Positions 46,058 to 55,784 are shown, counted from the first letter of the stretch. The stretch is DNA of 64,000 nt from Chryseobacterium sp. SSA4.19 (GCF_022601875.1 NZ_JAKVIP010000008.1:1-64000); one strand, 5' to 3'. Notes: a model not told the origin generated them from the letters alone. Program-made: numbers and translations.

Positions 46058-47812
46058 ATGTTTCGATCACACACCAACGGAGAATTGTCTCTCGGGAATC
46101 TTAATGAAGAAGTTATACTTTCAGGATGGGTACAGACCATTCGTGACAAAGGATTTATGATTTGGATAGATTTACGGGATCGTTACGGAATTACGCAGTT
46201 GGTTTTTGACCAGGATCGTTCCTCTCCGCAACTCATGGAAGAAGCTAAAAAGCTGGGCCGTGAATTTGTGATTCAGGTAAAAGGAAACGTGATTGAAAGG
46301 GTAAGCAAAAACCCTAATATTCCGACTGGGGAAATTGAAATCCTCGTTAAGGAATTAACGGTTCTTAATGAATCCCAACTTCCTCCGTTCACCATTGAAG
46401 ATGACACGGATGGCGGTGAAGAATTAAGGATGAAATACCGTTATCTTGATATCAGAAGAGCTCCGGTAAGAGATAAACTGATCTTCCGTCACAAAATGGC
46501 ACAGAAAGTAAGAAATTATCTTTCAGACGAAGGATTTATTGAGGTTGAAACTCCGGTTTTGATCAAATCTACACCGGAAGGAGCGAGAGATTTCGTGGTT
46601 CCGAGCAGAATGAATCCGGGACAGTTTTATGCATTACCGCAGTCCCCGCAGACTTTCAAGCAATTGTTGATGGTAGGCGGAATGGATAAATATTTCCAGA
46701 TTGTAAAATGTTTCCGTGATGAGGACTTGAGAGCCGACAGACAACCGGAATTTACACAAATCGATTGTGAAATGGCTTTTGTAGAACAGGAAGATGTCAT
46801 GAATGTATTTGAAGGCATGACGAAAACCTTAATCAAAGATATTACAGGACAGGAATTCGGAGCTTTCCCGAGAATGACGTTTGCCGATGCCATGAAGAAA
46901 TACGGTAACGACAAACCGGACATTCGTTTCGGAATGGAGTTCGTGGAGCTGAACGAATTGGTAAAAGGAAAAGATTTTAAAATATTTGACGATGCAGAAC
47001 TGGTTGTCGGAATTAATGTTGAAGGTTGTGCAGACTATACAAGAAAACAAATCGACGAGCTGGTTGATTGGGTAAAAAGACCTCAAATCGGAGCTTCAGG
47101 AATGGTTTGGGTAAAACTCCAGAATGACGGCGTAATAATGTCTTCTGTGAATAAATTCTACAACGAGGAAGATTTAAGGCGTGTCGCCGAGACATTTAAT
47201 GCAAAAGAAGGCGATTTAATGCTGATTCTTTCCGGGAACGAGCACAAAGTAAGAACTCAGCTTTCAGCGTTAAGAATGGAATTGGGAAACCGTTTAGGAT
47301 TAAGAAAAGGAAACGAATTCGCACCACTTTGGGTGGTTGACTTCCCATTATTGGAATTTGACGAAGAAAGCGGACGCTATCACGCTATGCACCACCCTTT
47401 CACTTCTCCAAAGCCGGAAGACATTCATTTACTGGAAACAGACCCGGGAAAAGCAAGAGCAAACGCTTACGACATGGTATTGAACGGAAATGAAATCGGT
47501 GGCGGTTCCATCAGGATTTTTGACAAAGAACTACAATCTAAAATGTTTGATTTGTTAGGATTCTCTAAAGAAGAAGCAGAAGCACAATTTGGATTCTTAA
47601 TGAACGCCTTTAAATACGGAGCGCCGCCTCACGGCGGATTAGCTTTCGGATTTGACCGTTTGGTAGCCATTCTTGACGGAAACGAGGTGATCAGGGATTA
47701 TATCGCTTTCCCTAAGAATAATTCAGGACGGGATGTTATGATCGATGCGCCTTCTTCGATTGCTAATGAACAGCTTGATGAATTGGAATTACAATTGAAT
47801 TTAAAAGCATAA
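46058..47812 (+). CDS. aspS: Aspartate-tRNA ligase
   Basis: The 584-aa class II synthetase charges tRNA-Asp in the cytoplasm. An N-terminal OB-fold anticodon domain ([24 protein letters not shown]) is followed by the catalytic core. Motif 2-type [18 protein letters not shown] and motif 3 [10 protein letters not shown] are present, with the bacterial GAD insertion between them. ATG at 46058 ([10 protein letters not shown]) fits the family start better than an upstream TTG at 46037. A hairpin at 47837-47864 ends the transcript just before the next gene. Confidence 0.98.
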   Translation: MFRSHTNGELSLGNLNEEVILSGWVQTIRDKGFMIWIDLRDRYGITQLVFDQDRSSPQLMEEAKKLGREFVIQVKGNVIERVSKNPNIPTGEIEILVKELTVLNESQLPPFTIEDDTDGGEELRMKYRYLDIRRAPVRDKLIFRHKMAQKVRNYLSDEGFIEVETPVLIKSTPEGARDFVVPSRMNPGQFYALPQSPQTFKQLLMVGGMDKYFQIVKCFRDEDLRADRQPEFTQIDCEMAFVEQEDVMNVFEGMTKTLIKDITGQEFGAFPRMTFADAMKKYGNDKPDIRFGMEFVELNELVKGKDFKIFDDAELVVGINVEGCADYTRKQIDELVDWVKRPQIGASGMVWVKLQNDGVIMSSVNKFYNEEDLRRVAETFNAKEGDLMLILSGNEHKVRTQLSALRMELGNRLGLRKGNEFAPLWVVDFPLLEFDEESGRYHAMHHPFTSPKPEDIHLLETDPGKARANAYDMVLNGNEIGGGSIRIFDKELQSKMFDLLGFSKEEAEAQFGFLMNAFKYGAPPHGGLAFGFDRLVAILDGNEVIRDYIAFPKNNSGRDVMIDAPSSIANEQLDELELQLNLKA

Positions 47813-47836
47813 TTGCTTAAAAAAATAATTAAATTA

Positions 47837-47864
47837 GAAGCGGGGAATTTTTCTTCGCTTTTTT
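47837..47864 (+). terminator. Terminator after aspS
   Basis: AAGCG (47838-47842) pairs with CGCTT (47856-47860), with a GGAA/TTCT inner part, and six Ts follow. It is weak in pairs but followed by a clear T run. The next gene starts at 47868, so that gene would be expressed from read-through or its own start nearby. Confidence 0.55.
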
Positions 47865-47867
47865 ATT

Positions 47868-49010
47868 ATGAAAAAACTGAACCTTATTATAATAGCCTTT
47901 TTCTTCATTACTGCCTGTCATTCGGAAAAAACAGAATATTCAAAAGAAATAGTGGGTGAATGGGCCGTTGAAAGAGATGAGAAAAATGAAGAACGGCCGA
48001 TATCGCCCTTTAAAGAGGATCCACAACTAATAATTTTTGAGGAAGACGGCACTTATATCGACAAAAAAGGTTTTTACAAATTTGAAAAAGATAAAAAGAC
48101 AAACGAAAATAATACATTGTATTTTGGAGAAAAGACAAGATATAAAATAAAGGGTGACTCGTTGCTTATTTTCAATCCTGCAGAAAATAATTTTAATGTA
48201 AGCAGAATTGTATCTATGACAAAAAGCAAGATTATTTTGGAACAAAAAAATAAATCCCTAATTTCCTTAGTTTCATATTCAGGCAAAAAATTCAGTAATC
48301 CTCCCATCGATAAAATTATTGTTTCGAAATCACCATGTTTAGGAAGTTGCGCTATCAACTCCTCAATTGTAGATAATTCCGGAAATCTCTTCTTTTATGG
48401 CGAATCTTACAACTCAAAAAATGGTTTTTATAAAAATACTGTCTCTAATCAAAAGTCAAAAGAGGTCTTTAATGAGCTGCAATGTGTGGATATTAACAAT
48501 CTAAAGACAGAATACACTATACCTGTGACCGATTTATCTTCAGAAAGCATAACATTTGTATTAAAAGGAAAAATAATTAAGACAGTCTATAATTATGGTA
48601 ATGCATCTCCATTTGAATTAAGGAGATTGATCCGTAATATCAGTTATCTATATCAGAACATTCCTTTAAAGCGTATTAATCTGAAAGATCCTTTACTATT
48701 ATTTAATATGAGATCGAAAACACACCAAATATCTTTTACCGGTGAATCTGAGAGTTTTTACCTGTTTCATGAATTATTAAAATCAAATCCGATTATTGAT
48801 AGCCCTAAAGAACTTCCATATTCAGGAAAATACCGTCTCAGCCTTCCGGAAAACGATAATTATGAAAAGCTAAATTCCTATGAAAGAACTGTAACTACGG
48901 ATGGTAAGATTTTTAAAGTACAACAAAGAGACTACACATTTAAAACATTCGATTTAGGCTACAATTTCTTTATCAAAAATGATTTAATTACCAATAAAGG
49001 AATAAAATAG
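47868..49010 (+). CDS. Lipoprotein with DUF6438-like domain
   Basis: The 380-aa protein is a lipoprotein (Cys17, FFFITACHSEK). The N-terminal third is a lipocalin-like beta region (IVGEWAVERDEKNEERP then LIIFEEDGTY). The middle resembles DUF6438: PCLGSCAINSSIVDNSGNLFFYGE, cited by position near residues 154-178, aligns with its CxGxCPxY..I...G...Y.G pattern. The usual Pro-Tyr after the second Cys is missing. The C-terminal part is unassigned. Its start is 3 bp after the aspS terminator tail, so its own promoter is not obvious. Confidence 0.75.
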   Translation: MKKLNLIIIAFFFITACHSEKTEYSKEIVGEWAVERDEKNEERPISPFKEDPQLIIFEEDGTYIDKKGFYKFEKDKKTNENNTLYFGEKTRYKIKGDSLLIFNPAENNFNVSRIVSMTKSKIILEQKNKSLISLVSYSGKKFSNPPIDKIIVSKSPCLGSCAINSSIVDNSGNLFFYGESYNSKNGFYKNTVSNQKSKEVFNELQCVDINNLKTEYTIPVTDLSSESITFVLKGKIIKTVYNYGNASPFELRRLIRNISYLYQNIPLKRINLKDPLLLFNMRSKTHQISFTGESESFYLFHELLKSNPIIDSPKELPYSGKYRLSLPENDNYEKLNSYERTVTTDGKIFKVQQRDYTFKTFDLGYNFFIKNDLITNKGIK

Positions 49011-49085
49011 AGATTTGTTTATGACAAAAATCTGACATTTAAGACTAAATAAAATATAGACACCTCTCAGCTCGTCTCAACAGAA

Positions 49086-49108
49086 AATCGGAGAAAAATT
49101 CTCCGATT
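49086..49108. terminator. Bidirectional hairpin terminator
   Basis: A perfect 10-bp stem (49086-49095 with 49099-49108, AATCGGAGAA with its complement) and a 3-nt loop lie between the convergent genes ending at 49010 and 49138. The T run is poor on both strands. Confidence 0.6.
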
Positions 49109-49137
49109 ATATAAAATTCTCAATATTTAAAACTGAT

Positions 49138-49905
49138 TTATAAATATCCATTTTCCACCAACCAGACCGCAATTCTTTTCAGCGTAAGAGAATTTGGATC
49201 TACTGTTGAGATGGAACCCATTTTATCTTTTTGCGGAATAGCAACCACTTTTCTGACATTATCCTTTGCAGAAAATAACTCAAAATTCTGGGCATTATTT
49301 CCTCCTGCAAAGCTTACTTTAGCGACCAACACTCCGCTCGGAACAAAAAACTCATAAGAATCTTGTCCGCCTCTGTTTCCTGTAGACATAAAGAATCCGA
49401 TTTTTTCACCTTGTTCGATTGATTTATCCTGCTTCAGTTCGATTGGCCAGTTTTTGTTACGGGATACTAATGTATAATTCACTGCCGCTCTTGGGGAAAC
49501 TCCTTTTGAGGCTATTAATTCCGTTACTTTAGCTTCATTCAGGGTATTTCCATCAACAACTCCGCCTTTTCCGATGAGGTTCACAAAACCTTTTTCCATT
49601 CCTAATGTGGATAATTTGAAAATTCCCACCTGATTGGTTGGCAAAAACGTAAAACGGTAGTACATCGTTGTATTATCGTTCTTATCACCCTCGAATTCTG
49701 TGCTCAAAACAGCAATGACTAATTTTTCGCCATTCATTGAGTAAAGATTAAAATTTTTAGTTAAACCAAAATTTTGTTTCTGTACCTCAACTTTCCCTAT
49801 TTTGTTACCATCTACAGAGATGATATTGCTTTTGTAATCCACTTTTTGAGCAGACAAAAAGATAGTAAGCCCAAGAATAAATAAAAATGTAAAAACTGCC
49901 TTCAT
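49138..49905 (-). CDS. Secreted protein of unknown family
   Basis: The 255-aa protein has a clear signal peptide (MKAVFTFLFILGLTIFLSAQ). The body is rich in short strands (KVDYKSNIISVDGNKIGKVEVQ and TMYYRFTFLP, cited by position). There is no Cys, no lipobox and no known motif. ATG at 49905 is chosen over 49929 because the signal peptide then starts at once. It is flanked by the divergent ku gene. I cannot assign a function. Confidence 0.75.
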   Translation of the reverse strand: MKAVFTFLFILGLTIFLSAQKVDYKSNIISVDGNKIGKVEVQKQNFGLTKNFNLYSMNGEKLVIAVLSTEFEGDKNDNTTMYYRFTFLPTNQVGIFKLSTLGMEKGFVNLIGKGGVVDGNTLNEAKVTELIASKGVSPRAAVNYTLVSRNKNWPIELKQDKSIEQGEKIGFFMSTGNRGGQDSYEFFVPSGVLVAKVSFAGGNNAQNFELFSAKDNVRKVVAIPQKDKMGSISTVDPNSLTLKRIAVWLVENGYL

Positions 49906-50061
49906 GATATATTTTAATTTCGGAGCCAAAATACAAATAATTGACTGACTCTTCTTATCAATCCAATCATTTAAATATCAAATTTTTAATTATAAATACC
50001 ACAATTAACGAATATTTTTCGCCCGGCACAATCATTGTACACTTTACTCAAAATCAAGACA

Positions 50062-50847
50062 ATGAAAGCAATCTGGAACGGCGCCATTGGATTTGGCTTA
50101 GTCAACATTCCTGTTAAAATATATTCTGCCACGGAAATCACAAAATTGGATCTTGATATGCTGGATAAATCCGATTATTCCAATATCAGGTTTAAGCGTG
50201 TAAATGAATCTACGGGAAAAGAAGTAAAGTGGGAAAATATTGTCAAAGGATATCTTATGGACGACAAATACATTATTCTGGATGAAGAAGATTATGAGGC
50301 AGCGAGTCCCGAAAAATCAAAAATACTTTCTATTGACCAGTTTGTAAAGGAAGAAGAAGTCGATTCTGTTTATTTTGAAAACCCTTATTATCTGGAGCCA
50401 CAAAAAAATGGTGAAAATGCTTACCGGCTTTTACTTAAGGCTTTAGCAAAAACTGAAATGGTAGGAATCGGAACTTTTGTCTTGCGCGAAAGCGAAGCCA
50501 TCGGAATGATCAGGCCTTATAATGATGATATATTAGTATTAAACAGGTTAAGGTTTGCCCAGGAAATCCGAGAATATGATGATTTGAAAATTCCCGCTAA
50601 AAAAGCGCCGAAACCTGCAGAATTAAAGATGGCTATTAATCTTATTGAACAGCTTTCTCAGGAATTTGATCCTACCATGTATAAAGATTCTTATTCTGAC
50701 GAACTTTTGAAAATTATCAAACAGAAAGCAAAAGGCAAAACGGTAAAAGCTAAAAAAACTGAACCCATCGAAGATGGTAAAGTGGTCGATTTAATGGCAC
50801 AGCTGAAAGCCAGTTTACAGAATTCCAAATCTAAAAATGCATCCTGA
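50062..50847 (+). CDS. ku: Ku protein for non-homologous end joining
   Basis: The 261-aa protein binds DNA ends as a homodimer ring in bacterial NHEJ and recruits LigD. The start MKAIWNGAIGFGLVNIPVKIYSA is diagnostic, cited for its position only. YFENPYYLEPQKNGENAYRLL and IGTFVLRESEAIGMIRP follow. A Lys-rich C-terminal tail (QKAKGKTVKAKKTE) is typical of bacterial Ku. ATG at 50062 is used, since the earlier frame to 50035 adds no conserved sequence. The last base of its stop is shared with the start of ligD, so the two are translationally coupled. Confidence 0.96.
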   Translation: MKAIWNGAIGFGLVNIPVKIYSATEITKLDLDMLDKSDYSNIRFKRVNESTGKEVKWENIVKGYLMDDKYIILDEEDYEAASPEKSKILSIDQFVKEEEVDSVYFENPYYLEPQKNGENAYRLLLKALAKTEMVGIGTFVLRESEAIGMIRPYNDDILVLNRLRFAQEIREYDDLKIPAKKAPKPAELKMAINLIEQLSQEFDPTMYKDSYSDELLKIIKQKAKGKTVKAKKTEPIEDGKVVDLMAQLKASLQNSKSKNAS

Positions 50848-51449
50848 TGGCCTTACAAGATTACAATAAAAAAAGAAGGTTCGATGAGACCAGTGAACCT
50901 AAAGGCACTGCCAAAAAAAGCAAGGATAAATTGATTTTTGTGATCCAAAGGCATGCAGCTTCACGGCTTCATTATGATTTCAGGCTGGAAATGGATGGCG
51001 TTTTGAAAAGCTGGGCTGTTCCGAAAGGTCCCTCATTAAACCCGAAAGATAAACGCTTGGCGATGATGGTAGAAGATCATCCTTATGATTACAAAGATTT
51101 TGAAGGGAATATTCCTGAGGGAAATTATGGTGCCGGACAGGTTGAAGTCTGGGACAGTGGCACCTATGAGCCTCTGGATGAAACCAGCAAACTTTCTGAC
51201 GAAAAAGAATTGCTTAAAGAATTAAAAGCAGGTTCGCTGAAGTTTATACTCCATGGTAAAAAACTGAAAGGCGAATTTGCTTTGGTCAAAATGAAAAATT
51301 CTGAAGGAAACGCCTGGTTACTCATCAAGCATAAGGATGAGTATTCTGAAGAGCATTACAATGCCGAAGATCACACCTCTTCAAAATCTGAGGTTTCAAA
51401 GTTTTTAGAGGAAAAAAAAAGCCTAAAAACGAACAAAAAGAATATATAG
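50847..51449 (+). CDS. ligD: LigD N-terminal part: 3'-phosphoesterase domain
   Basis: The 200-aa frame contains the 3'-phosphoesterase domain of LigD, which trims 3' ends before ligation. RHAASRLHYDFRLEMDGVLKSWAVPKGPS (cited by position, residues about 35-63) holds the His and Arg of the active site, and NYGAGQVEVWD follows. The start overlaps the ku stop by one base. After residue 191 the frame runs off into KSLKTNKKNI and stops. At 51412-51421 a nine-A tract marks the point where the ligase-polymerase part continues in the -1 frame. Alone, this part would be a stand-alone phosphoesterase. Confidence 0.9.
   Translation: MALQDYNKKRRFDETSEPKGTAKKSKDKLIFVIQRHAASRLHYDFRLEMDGVLKSWAVPKGPSLNPKDKRLAMMVEDHPYDYKDFEGNIPEGNYGAGQVEVWDSGTYEPLDETSKLSDEKELLKELKAGSLKFILHGKKLKGEFALVKMKNSEGNAWLLIKHKDEYSEEHYNAEDHTSSKSEVSKFLEEKKSLKTNKKNI
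51412..51421 (+). other. ligD: A9G tract at the ligD split, possible recoding site
   Basis: Nine A residues (51412-51420) and G51421 are read GAA AAA AAA AGC in the first frame. A -1 slip, or one extra A in the transcript, gives AAA AAG CCT and joins the second frame at 51419 without any stop until 53401. The joined protein would be 851 aa, a normal LigD length (PE-ligase-polymerase order). Confidence 0.7.
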
Positions 51450-51520
51450 CTTCTTATAAAAGATTTAAAGATCCAAGCTCGCTGAGTGAAGAAAAAAAGC
51501 TTTCTTCCTATATTAAGCCG

Positions 51521-53401
51521 ATGTTGGCCAAACTCCATGATGAGGCGTTTGATCATAAAAACTGGATTTTTGAAATTAAATGGGATGGCTACCGTGCAGT
51601 TGCAGATCTTAGCCGGGACGAACCACAATTTTATTCGCGTAACGGTATTTCTTTCCTGTCTAAATTTAAAAAAGTAGCCAATGATTTCAGCAGGCAACAT
51701 CATAAAATGATCCTTGATGGCGAAATTGTTGCTTATGATTCCCATGGAAGACCCAGTTTCCAGCTGTTACAGCAAATTATGGATCATCCTGACCTAGCCT
51801 TGGTCTACCAGGTTTTTGACCTGCTCTGGCTGAACGGGCACTCTACAGAAAATCTTTCTCTGATTCAAAGGAAAGAACTTTTAAAAGAAGCTTTAACAGA
51901 AACGGAAGTTATCCGGTATTCCGACCACGTAACTGAAAAAGGAATCGCTTTTTTTGAAGAAATGAACAAGATGAAGCTGGAAGGCATGATGGCTAAAAAA
52001 GCTGACAGCGTATATATTGAAAACAGCCGAACCACCGACTGGCTGAAAATTAAATTTTCCAATACCGATGAAACGGTTATCTGTGGTTTTACAGAACCAA
52101 GGGGCTCCAGAAAAGGCTTCGGTGCATTAATCCTTGGAAAATATATTGACGGCGAACTGACCTATTGCGGTCATACCGGTACAGGCTTCAGCCATGAATC
52201 CTTATTGGAGCTGCGAGAAAGGCTTGAGAAGATTGCTGTTAAAAGCTCTCCGTTTCACCATATACCCACAACCAATTCCCCGGTTACATGGGTACAGCCT
52301 GAGCTGGTATGCGAAATTAAATATTCAGAAATAACCAATGACGGTATTTTCCGTCATCCTGTTTTTATCGGGATCCGTGAAGATAAAGAACCGGAAGAAA
52401 TCACGGGTACGACACGATCCATCACCGAAAAATCTATAGATATGAAATCCAAAACCACTGTTCCGAAAAAATCAAAAATGTCTGATGATGAAAGCGAAAT
52501 TAAATTAAACCGCCATACCGTAAAACTAACCCATCAGGATAAAATCTATTTTCCGGATGATGATATCACGAAGGGAGATATTGTGGAATATTATCAGTCA
52601 GCCGCAGAATACATTTTACCTTACCTAAAAAACCGCCCCTTATCGCTGAACCGTTTTCCAAATGGTATTGAGGAACAGGGATTTTATCAGAAAGATGCAA
52701 GTGACAATACCCCGGAATGGGTGAAAACAACCAAAGTGTTTTCAGATTCTACCGATAAATATATCGATTATATCATCTGTAATGATAAAGCTACTCTTGC
52801 CTATCTTAATAATTTAGGCTGCATTGATATGAATCCATGGAACAGTGCACTTCCCGATCTTGAACATCCGGATTATCTTGTCCTTGATTTGGATCCTTCA
52901 AAAAAGAATACCTTTGACGATGTCATCGAAACCGCTTTACAGGTAAAGGAAGTTTTACAGTCAATCAAAGTGAACGGTTACTGCAAAACTTCCGGAAGTA
53001 CGGGAATTCATATTTATATTCCTATGGGAGGAAACTATGATTTTGACCAGGTAAAAGATTTCGCACACATTTTAATGAAACAGGTTAACAAAAAACTTCC
53101 GAAAATAACAACGTTAGAAAGAAGCCTGCAGAAAAGAAGCAGTAATAAAATCTATCTTGATTATCTTCAGAACAGGCAGGGTCAGACGCTGGCCAGTGTT
53201 TACAGCATAAGGCCTAAAGAAGGCGCATCCGTATCAATGCCTTTAGAATGGGACGATTTGAAACCGGGATTAAAACCGACAGATTTCAATATTCATAACG
53301 CCATAAAAAGAATTAAAGAAAAAGGAGATCTTTTTAAACCGGTCTTAGGAAAGGGAATTGACATGATGGCCGCTTTGGAACTGTTGCAGAATCTGAAATA
53401 A
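51521..53401 (+). CDS. ligD: LigD C-terminal part: ATP-dependent ligase and polymerase domains
   Basis: From its first ATG this frame codes 626 aa, and it is open from 51419 upstream. The DNA ligase domain comes first: the AMP-accepting Lys is in FEIKWDGYRAVA (residue 20 of this part, about 245 in a joined protein). EGMMAKKADSVY and the OB-fold end GFGALILGKY follow. The polymerase domain (primase-like) follows: LNRFPNGIEEQGFYQKDA, LVLDLDPS with catalytic acidic residues, and KTSGSTGIHIYIP. If translated separately, the start at 51521 would cut off about 34 residues of the linker and ligase N-terminus. The split is at the A-tract. Confidence 0.9.
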   Translation: MLAKLHDEAFDHKNWIFEIKWDGYRAVADLSRDEPQFYSRNGISFLSKFKKVANDFSRQHHKMILDGEIVAYDSHGRPSFQLLQQIMDHPDLALVYQVFDLLWLNGHSTENLSLIQRKELLKEALTETEVIRYSDHVTEKGIAFFEEMNKMKLEGMMAKKADSVYIENSRTTDWLKIKFSNTDETVICGFTEPRGSRKGFGALILGKYIDGELTYCGHTGTGFSHESLLELRERLEKIAVKSSPFHHIPTTNSPVTWVQPELVCEIKYSEITNDGIFRHPVFIGIREDKEPEEITGTTRSITEKSIDMKSKTTVPKKSKMSDDESEIKLNRHTVKLTHQDKIYFPDDDITKGDIVEYYQSAAEYILPYLKNRPLSLNRFPNGIEEQGFYQKDASDNTPEWVKTTKVFSDSTDKYIDYIICNDKATLAYLNNLGCIDMNPWNSALPDLEHPDYLVLDLDPSKKNTFDDVIETALQVKEVLQSIKVNGYCKTSGSTGIHIYIPMGGNYDFDQVKDFAHILMKQVNKKLPKITTLERSLQKRSSNKIYLDYLQNRQGQTLASVYSIRPKEGASVSMPLEWDDLKPGLKPTDFNIHNAIKRIKEKGDLFKPVLGKGIDMMAALELLQNLK

Positions 53402-53428
53402 TATGTATATTGGCTGTGAATCTATATA

Positions 53429-53950
53429 ATGAAAAATTTTGGCACAGTCCTTTTATTGGTATTCTTGTTAATTTCTTGTAATAAAGAAGAACCGTTTTCA
53501 AAAAATACTGAATATTCATTTGAAGATATTCTGGATCATACAGATACCCTGTCAATAAACTCCCGATTTGATGAGTGTGGAGAATGGGGTGGCCATAAAG
53601 AGTATATAAAAATCTATTCATCTGACAAAAAAGAAATACTAAAGTATACAAAATATAAAGTAAACTGTGGAAACACAAATCATGTAGGTCAAATTATTCA
53701 AACAAAGGATTTTTCAAAAACAATTGTTTTATCAAAAGCTCAAAATAAGGCTGTAATGTATTATATGAATAATTTATTACAATTAAAATTCATTACTCAA
53801 TCATTTGGCAACAGTGGAAATTCTTTTTCAATTAAAAGAAGTGATGGAAGCTTACATATTTCACACTATGGAAGCAGTCGCCTGCTGCTCAACAATTATA
53901 ATGCTTTAATGAATGCTTTAGATTTTGACAGCATAAAAATAAATAACTAA
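53429..53950 (+). CDS. Small lipoprotein of unknown function
   Basis: The 173-aa protein is a lipoprotein (Cys17 in VFLLISCNKEE). An acidic stretch follows the cysteine, then FDECGEWGGHKEYIKIYSSD and a basic C-terminal half. I see no known domain. It lies 28 bp after ligD, so it may be cotranscribed, but a lipoprotein is an odd partner for NHEJ. Its stop overlaps the stop of the convergent SDR gene by two bases. Confidence 0.7.
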   Translation: MKNFGTVLLLVFLLISCNKEEPFSKNTEYSFEDILDHTDTLSINSRFDECGEWGGHKEYIKIYSSDKKEILKYTKYKVNCGNTNHVGQIIQTKDFSKTIVLSKAQNKAVMYYMNNLLQLKFITQSFGNSGNSFSIKRSDGSLHISHYGSSRLLLNNYNALMNALDFDSIKINN

Positions 53951-54678
53951 GGCAGCTTAGCCACCAAACTTTCCGGTAATATTTTTAAAATCAAATAAAT
54001 AATTTTCCATTTGAAATTCGGAACAATGATAAAGGAACTTCCGGCATTAACAATGAATTTTGCTACGTAATCCGGTTCCATAATCAAGGATTCATTTAAT
54101 TGTAAACCTTCATTAATTTTTGTCCTTATGTAACCGATGATCAAAGCATTAACTTTAATATTTCTCGATATCAGCTCCTGTCTTAATCCTGACAGATATT
54201 GTGTGAACGCTGCTTTTGTACTTCCATATACAAAATTACTTTTTCTACCCCGGACGCCTGAGAGCGAAGATAAACCGATGATTCTTTCTAAACTTTTATT
54301 GGTTGTATCTGATGCAATAATATTGAGAATAGAAACGGCTCCCATATAATTGACCATCATCATTTGCCGAGTGTTTTTAAAATCCTTCAATGCTATTTCA
54401 TTGTCTATAAGAAAACCTGCTGCATATAGTACGATGCACGGTTTAACAGGGAGCTCATTATAAAATCTTTGATGTGAATCAAAATCCACCGCATCAAAGT
54501 GCAAAACCGTGACCCACGAATTCAGGTCATTTTCTTTTACAAATATATCGAGTGACTTTGTATTCCTGGAAGCTGCCAATACGGAAAATCCTTTTTTGCA
54601 ATACTGTTTTATACATTGCTTAGCAACATCTGAATTGGCTCCTAAAATAAGAACGGTTTGATGGGTATTTTGATTCAT
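53947..54678 (-). CDS. SDR family oxidoreductase
   Basis: The 243-aa protein is a short-chain dehydrogenase with the NAD(P) motif LILGANSDVAKQCIKQY (an SDR variant, GxxxDxA). The catalytic Tyr and Lys are in VYGSTKAAFTQYLSG, preceded by the Ser in IGLSSLSGVRG. It resembles the DprE2-like decaprenyl-phosphoryl-2-keto-ribose reductases and other sugar epimerising SDRs. The substrate is unproven. The end overlaps the convergent lipoprotein gene's stop. No promoter consensus stands out. Confidence 0.85.
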   Translation of the reverse strand: MNQNTHQTVLILGANSDVAKQCIKQYCKKGFSVLAASRNTKSLDIFVKENDLNSWVTVLHFDAVDFDSHQRFYNELPVKPCIVLYAAGFLIDNEIALKDFKNTRQMMMVNYMGAVSILNIIASDTTNKSLERIIGLSSLSGVRGRKSNFVYGSTKAAFTQYLSGLRQELISRNIKVNALIIGYIRTKINEGLQLNESLIMEPDYVAKFIVNAGSSFIIVPNFKWKIIYLILKILPESLVAKLP

Positions 54679-54827
54679 CGGATAAAGATATTATAAACCG
54701 GACATTTCATTAATCATCGTACAATTGAATATTTACTTCAATAAAGATTGATTATTGACTTATTATTCAACATGAATATAACAGAGATTTTAACAGAATG
54801 CTATCTGTTTCATTAATAGATCTAAAA

Positions 54828-54864
54828 GTTTCGGCGGGGTGAGCTTTGCTCACCCCGCCGAAAC
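54828..54864. repeat. Perfect GC-rich 17-bp-stem hairpin
   Basis: Arms 54828-54844 and 54848-54864 are exact complements with a TTT loop, and unusually GC-rich for this genome. There is no T run next to it, so it is a weak terminator candidate for the SDR or yajC side. It may be a REP-like palindrome. Confidence 0.85.
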
Positions 54865-54886
54865 GAATATTTTTCAAACTGGAAAA

Positions 54887-55258
54887 TTAGTTTTTCTCAG
54901 TTTCAATCTCTTTTTTTTCAGCAGTTTTATCTGCAGTCTTCGCTTTATCTCCGAAACGCGCTTCTGTAAACTCTCTTGAAACAGCCGCTTTTTCGAATTT
55001 CAGTTTTCCTGATAAGGTTTCAATGATGAAACCATCATCCTGAACCTGAGCAATTCTCCCATGCAGACCGGAAGTAAGAACAACCCTGGTTCCCACTTTT
55101 AAAGTTTCCTGGAAATTTTTCTCCTGCTTCTGCTTTCTCATCTGAGGTCTGATCATCAGGAAATAAAACCCTACAAACATTACCCCCATCATAATCATCA
55201 TCATGGATGAGTTTCCTCCCTGGGCAGGAGCCTGTAAAAAAATGGCTGATAAACTCAT
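54887..55258 (-). CDS. yajC: Preprotein translocase subunit YajC
   Basis: The 123-aa inner-membrane protein assists the SecDF part of the Sec translocon. One transmembrane helix (MMMIMMGVMFVGFYFLMI, residues 19-36) is followed by RPQMRKQKQEKNFQETL, the YajC signature, then GTRVVLTSGLHGRI. The C-terminal acidic/Lys tail (KTADKTAEKKE) is longer than in E. coli. It lies 4 bp after the DUF1573 gene. It is the last gene of nusB-DUF1573-yajC. Confidence 0.95.
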   Translation of the reverse strand: MSLSAIFLQAPAQGGNSSMMMIMMGVMFVGFYFLMIRPQMRKQKQEKNFQETLKVGTRVVLTSGLHGRIAQVQDDGFIIETLSGKLKFEKAAVSREFTEARFGDKAKTADKTAEKKEIETEKN

Positions 55259-55262
55259 AGGA

Positions 55263-55784
55263 TTACGGTTGAATATTCGCAGTGAATGTTAATTTAATCG
55301 GTGCTTTTTCTACATTGGCAAACACATCCGCAAATTTATTAACGTTTCCATCAAAATTCGATGAATCGAAATGCAATGTAATTTTTCCTTTTTTACCCGG
55401 CATGATCGGCTCTTTAGTGAAATCGGGAGCCGTACATCCGCAACCTGGTTTTACCTCAGAGATTACCAAAGGATTGGTTCCGGTATTGGTAACTTCATAT
55501 ACATGCTCTACTTTGTCTCCTTTTTTGATTTTTCCGAAATCAAAGTTGCTTTCAGAAAGAGCCACGGTAGTTAATGGCTGATTGGAAGCCGGAGCAGCAG
55601 CGGTCTCAGATGAAACAGGAGTTACAGCAGCAGAATCGCCAGGAGCTGTAACTGCCGGTGCAGCATTTGCTGTAGAATCTGCAGCAACAGTTTCTGTTTC
55701 TGCTGTCTCCTTACTTTCTTTTTTGCAGGAAACTAAACCAAAGCCTATGACAGATAAGGCAATAATGGATAACGTCTTTTTCAT
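55263..55784 (-). CDS. DUF1573 lipoprotein
   Basis: The 173-aa protein is a lipoprotein (Cys20, GLVSCKKE). A long Ala/Ser/Thr/Pro linker (about 28-75) precedes the DUF1573 domain: ESNFDFGKIKKGDKVEHVYEVTNTGTNPLVI, cited by position (residues about 79-109), then KPGCGCTAPDFTKEPIMPGKKGKI. The fold is an Ig-like domain common in Bacteroidota envelopes. It lies 4 bp before yajC and 9 bp after nusB, so it is part of that operon. The role is unknown. Confidence 0.9.
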   Translation of the reverse strand: MKKTLSIIALSVIGFGLVSCKKESKETAETETVAADSTANAAPAVTAPGDSAAVTPVSSETAAAPASNQPLTTVALSESNFDFGKIKKGDKVEHVYEVTNTGTNPLVISEVKPGCGCTAPDFTKEPIMPGKKGKITLHFDSSNFDGNVNKFADVFANVEKAPIKLTFTANIQP

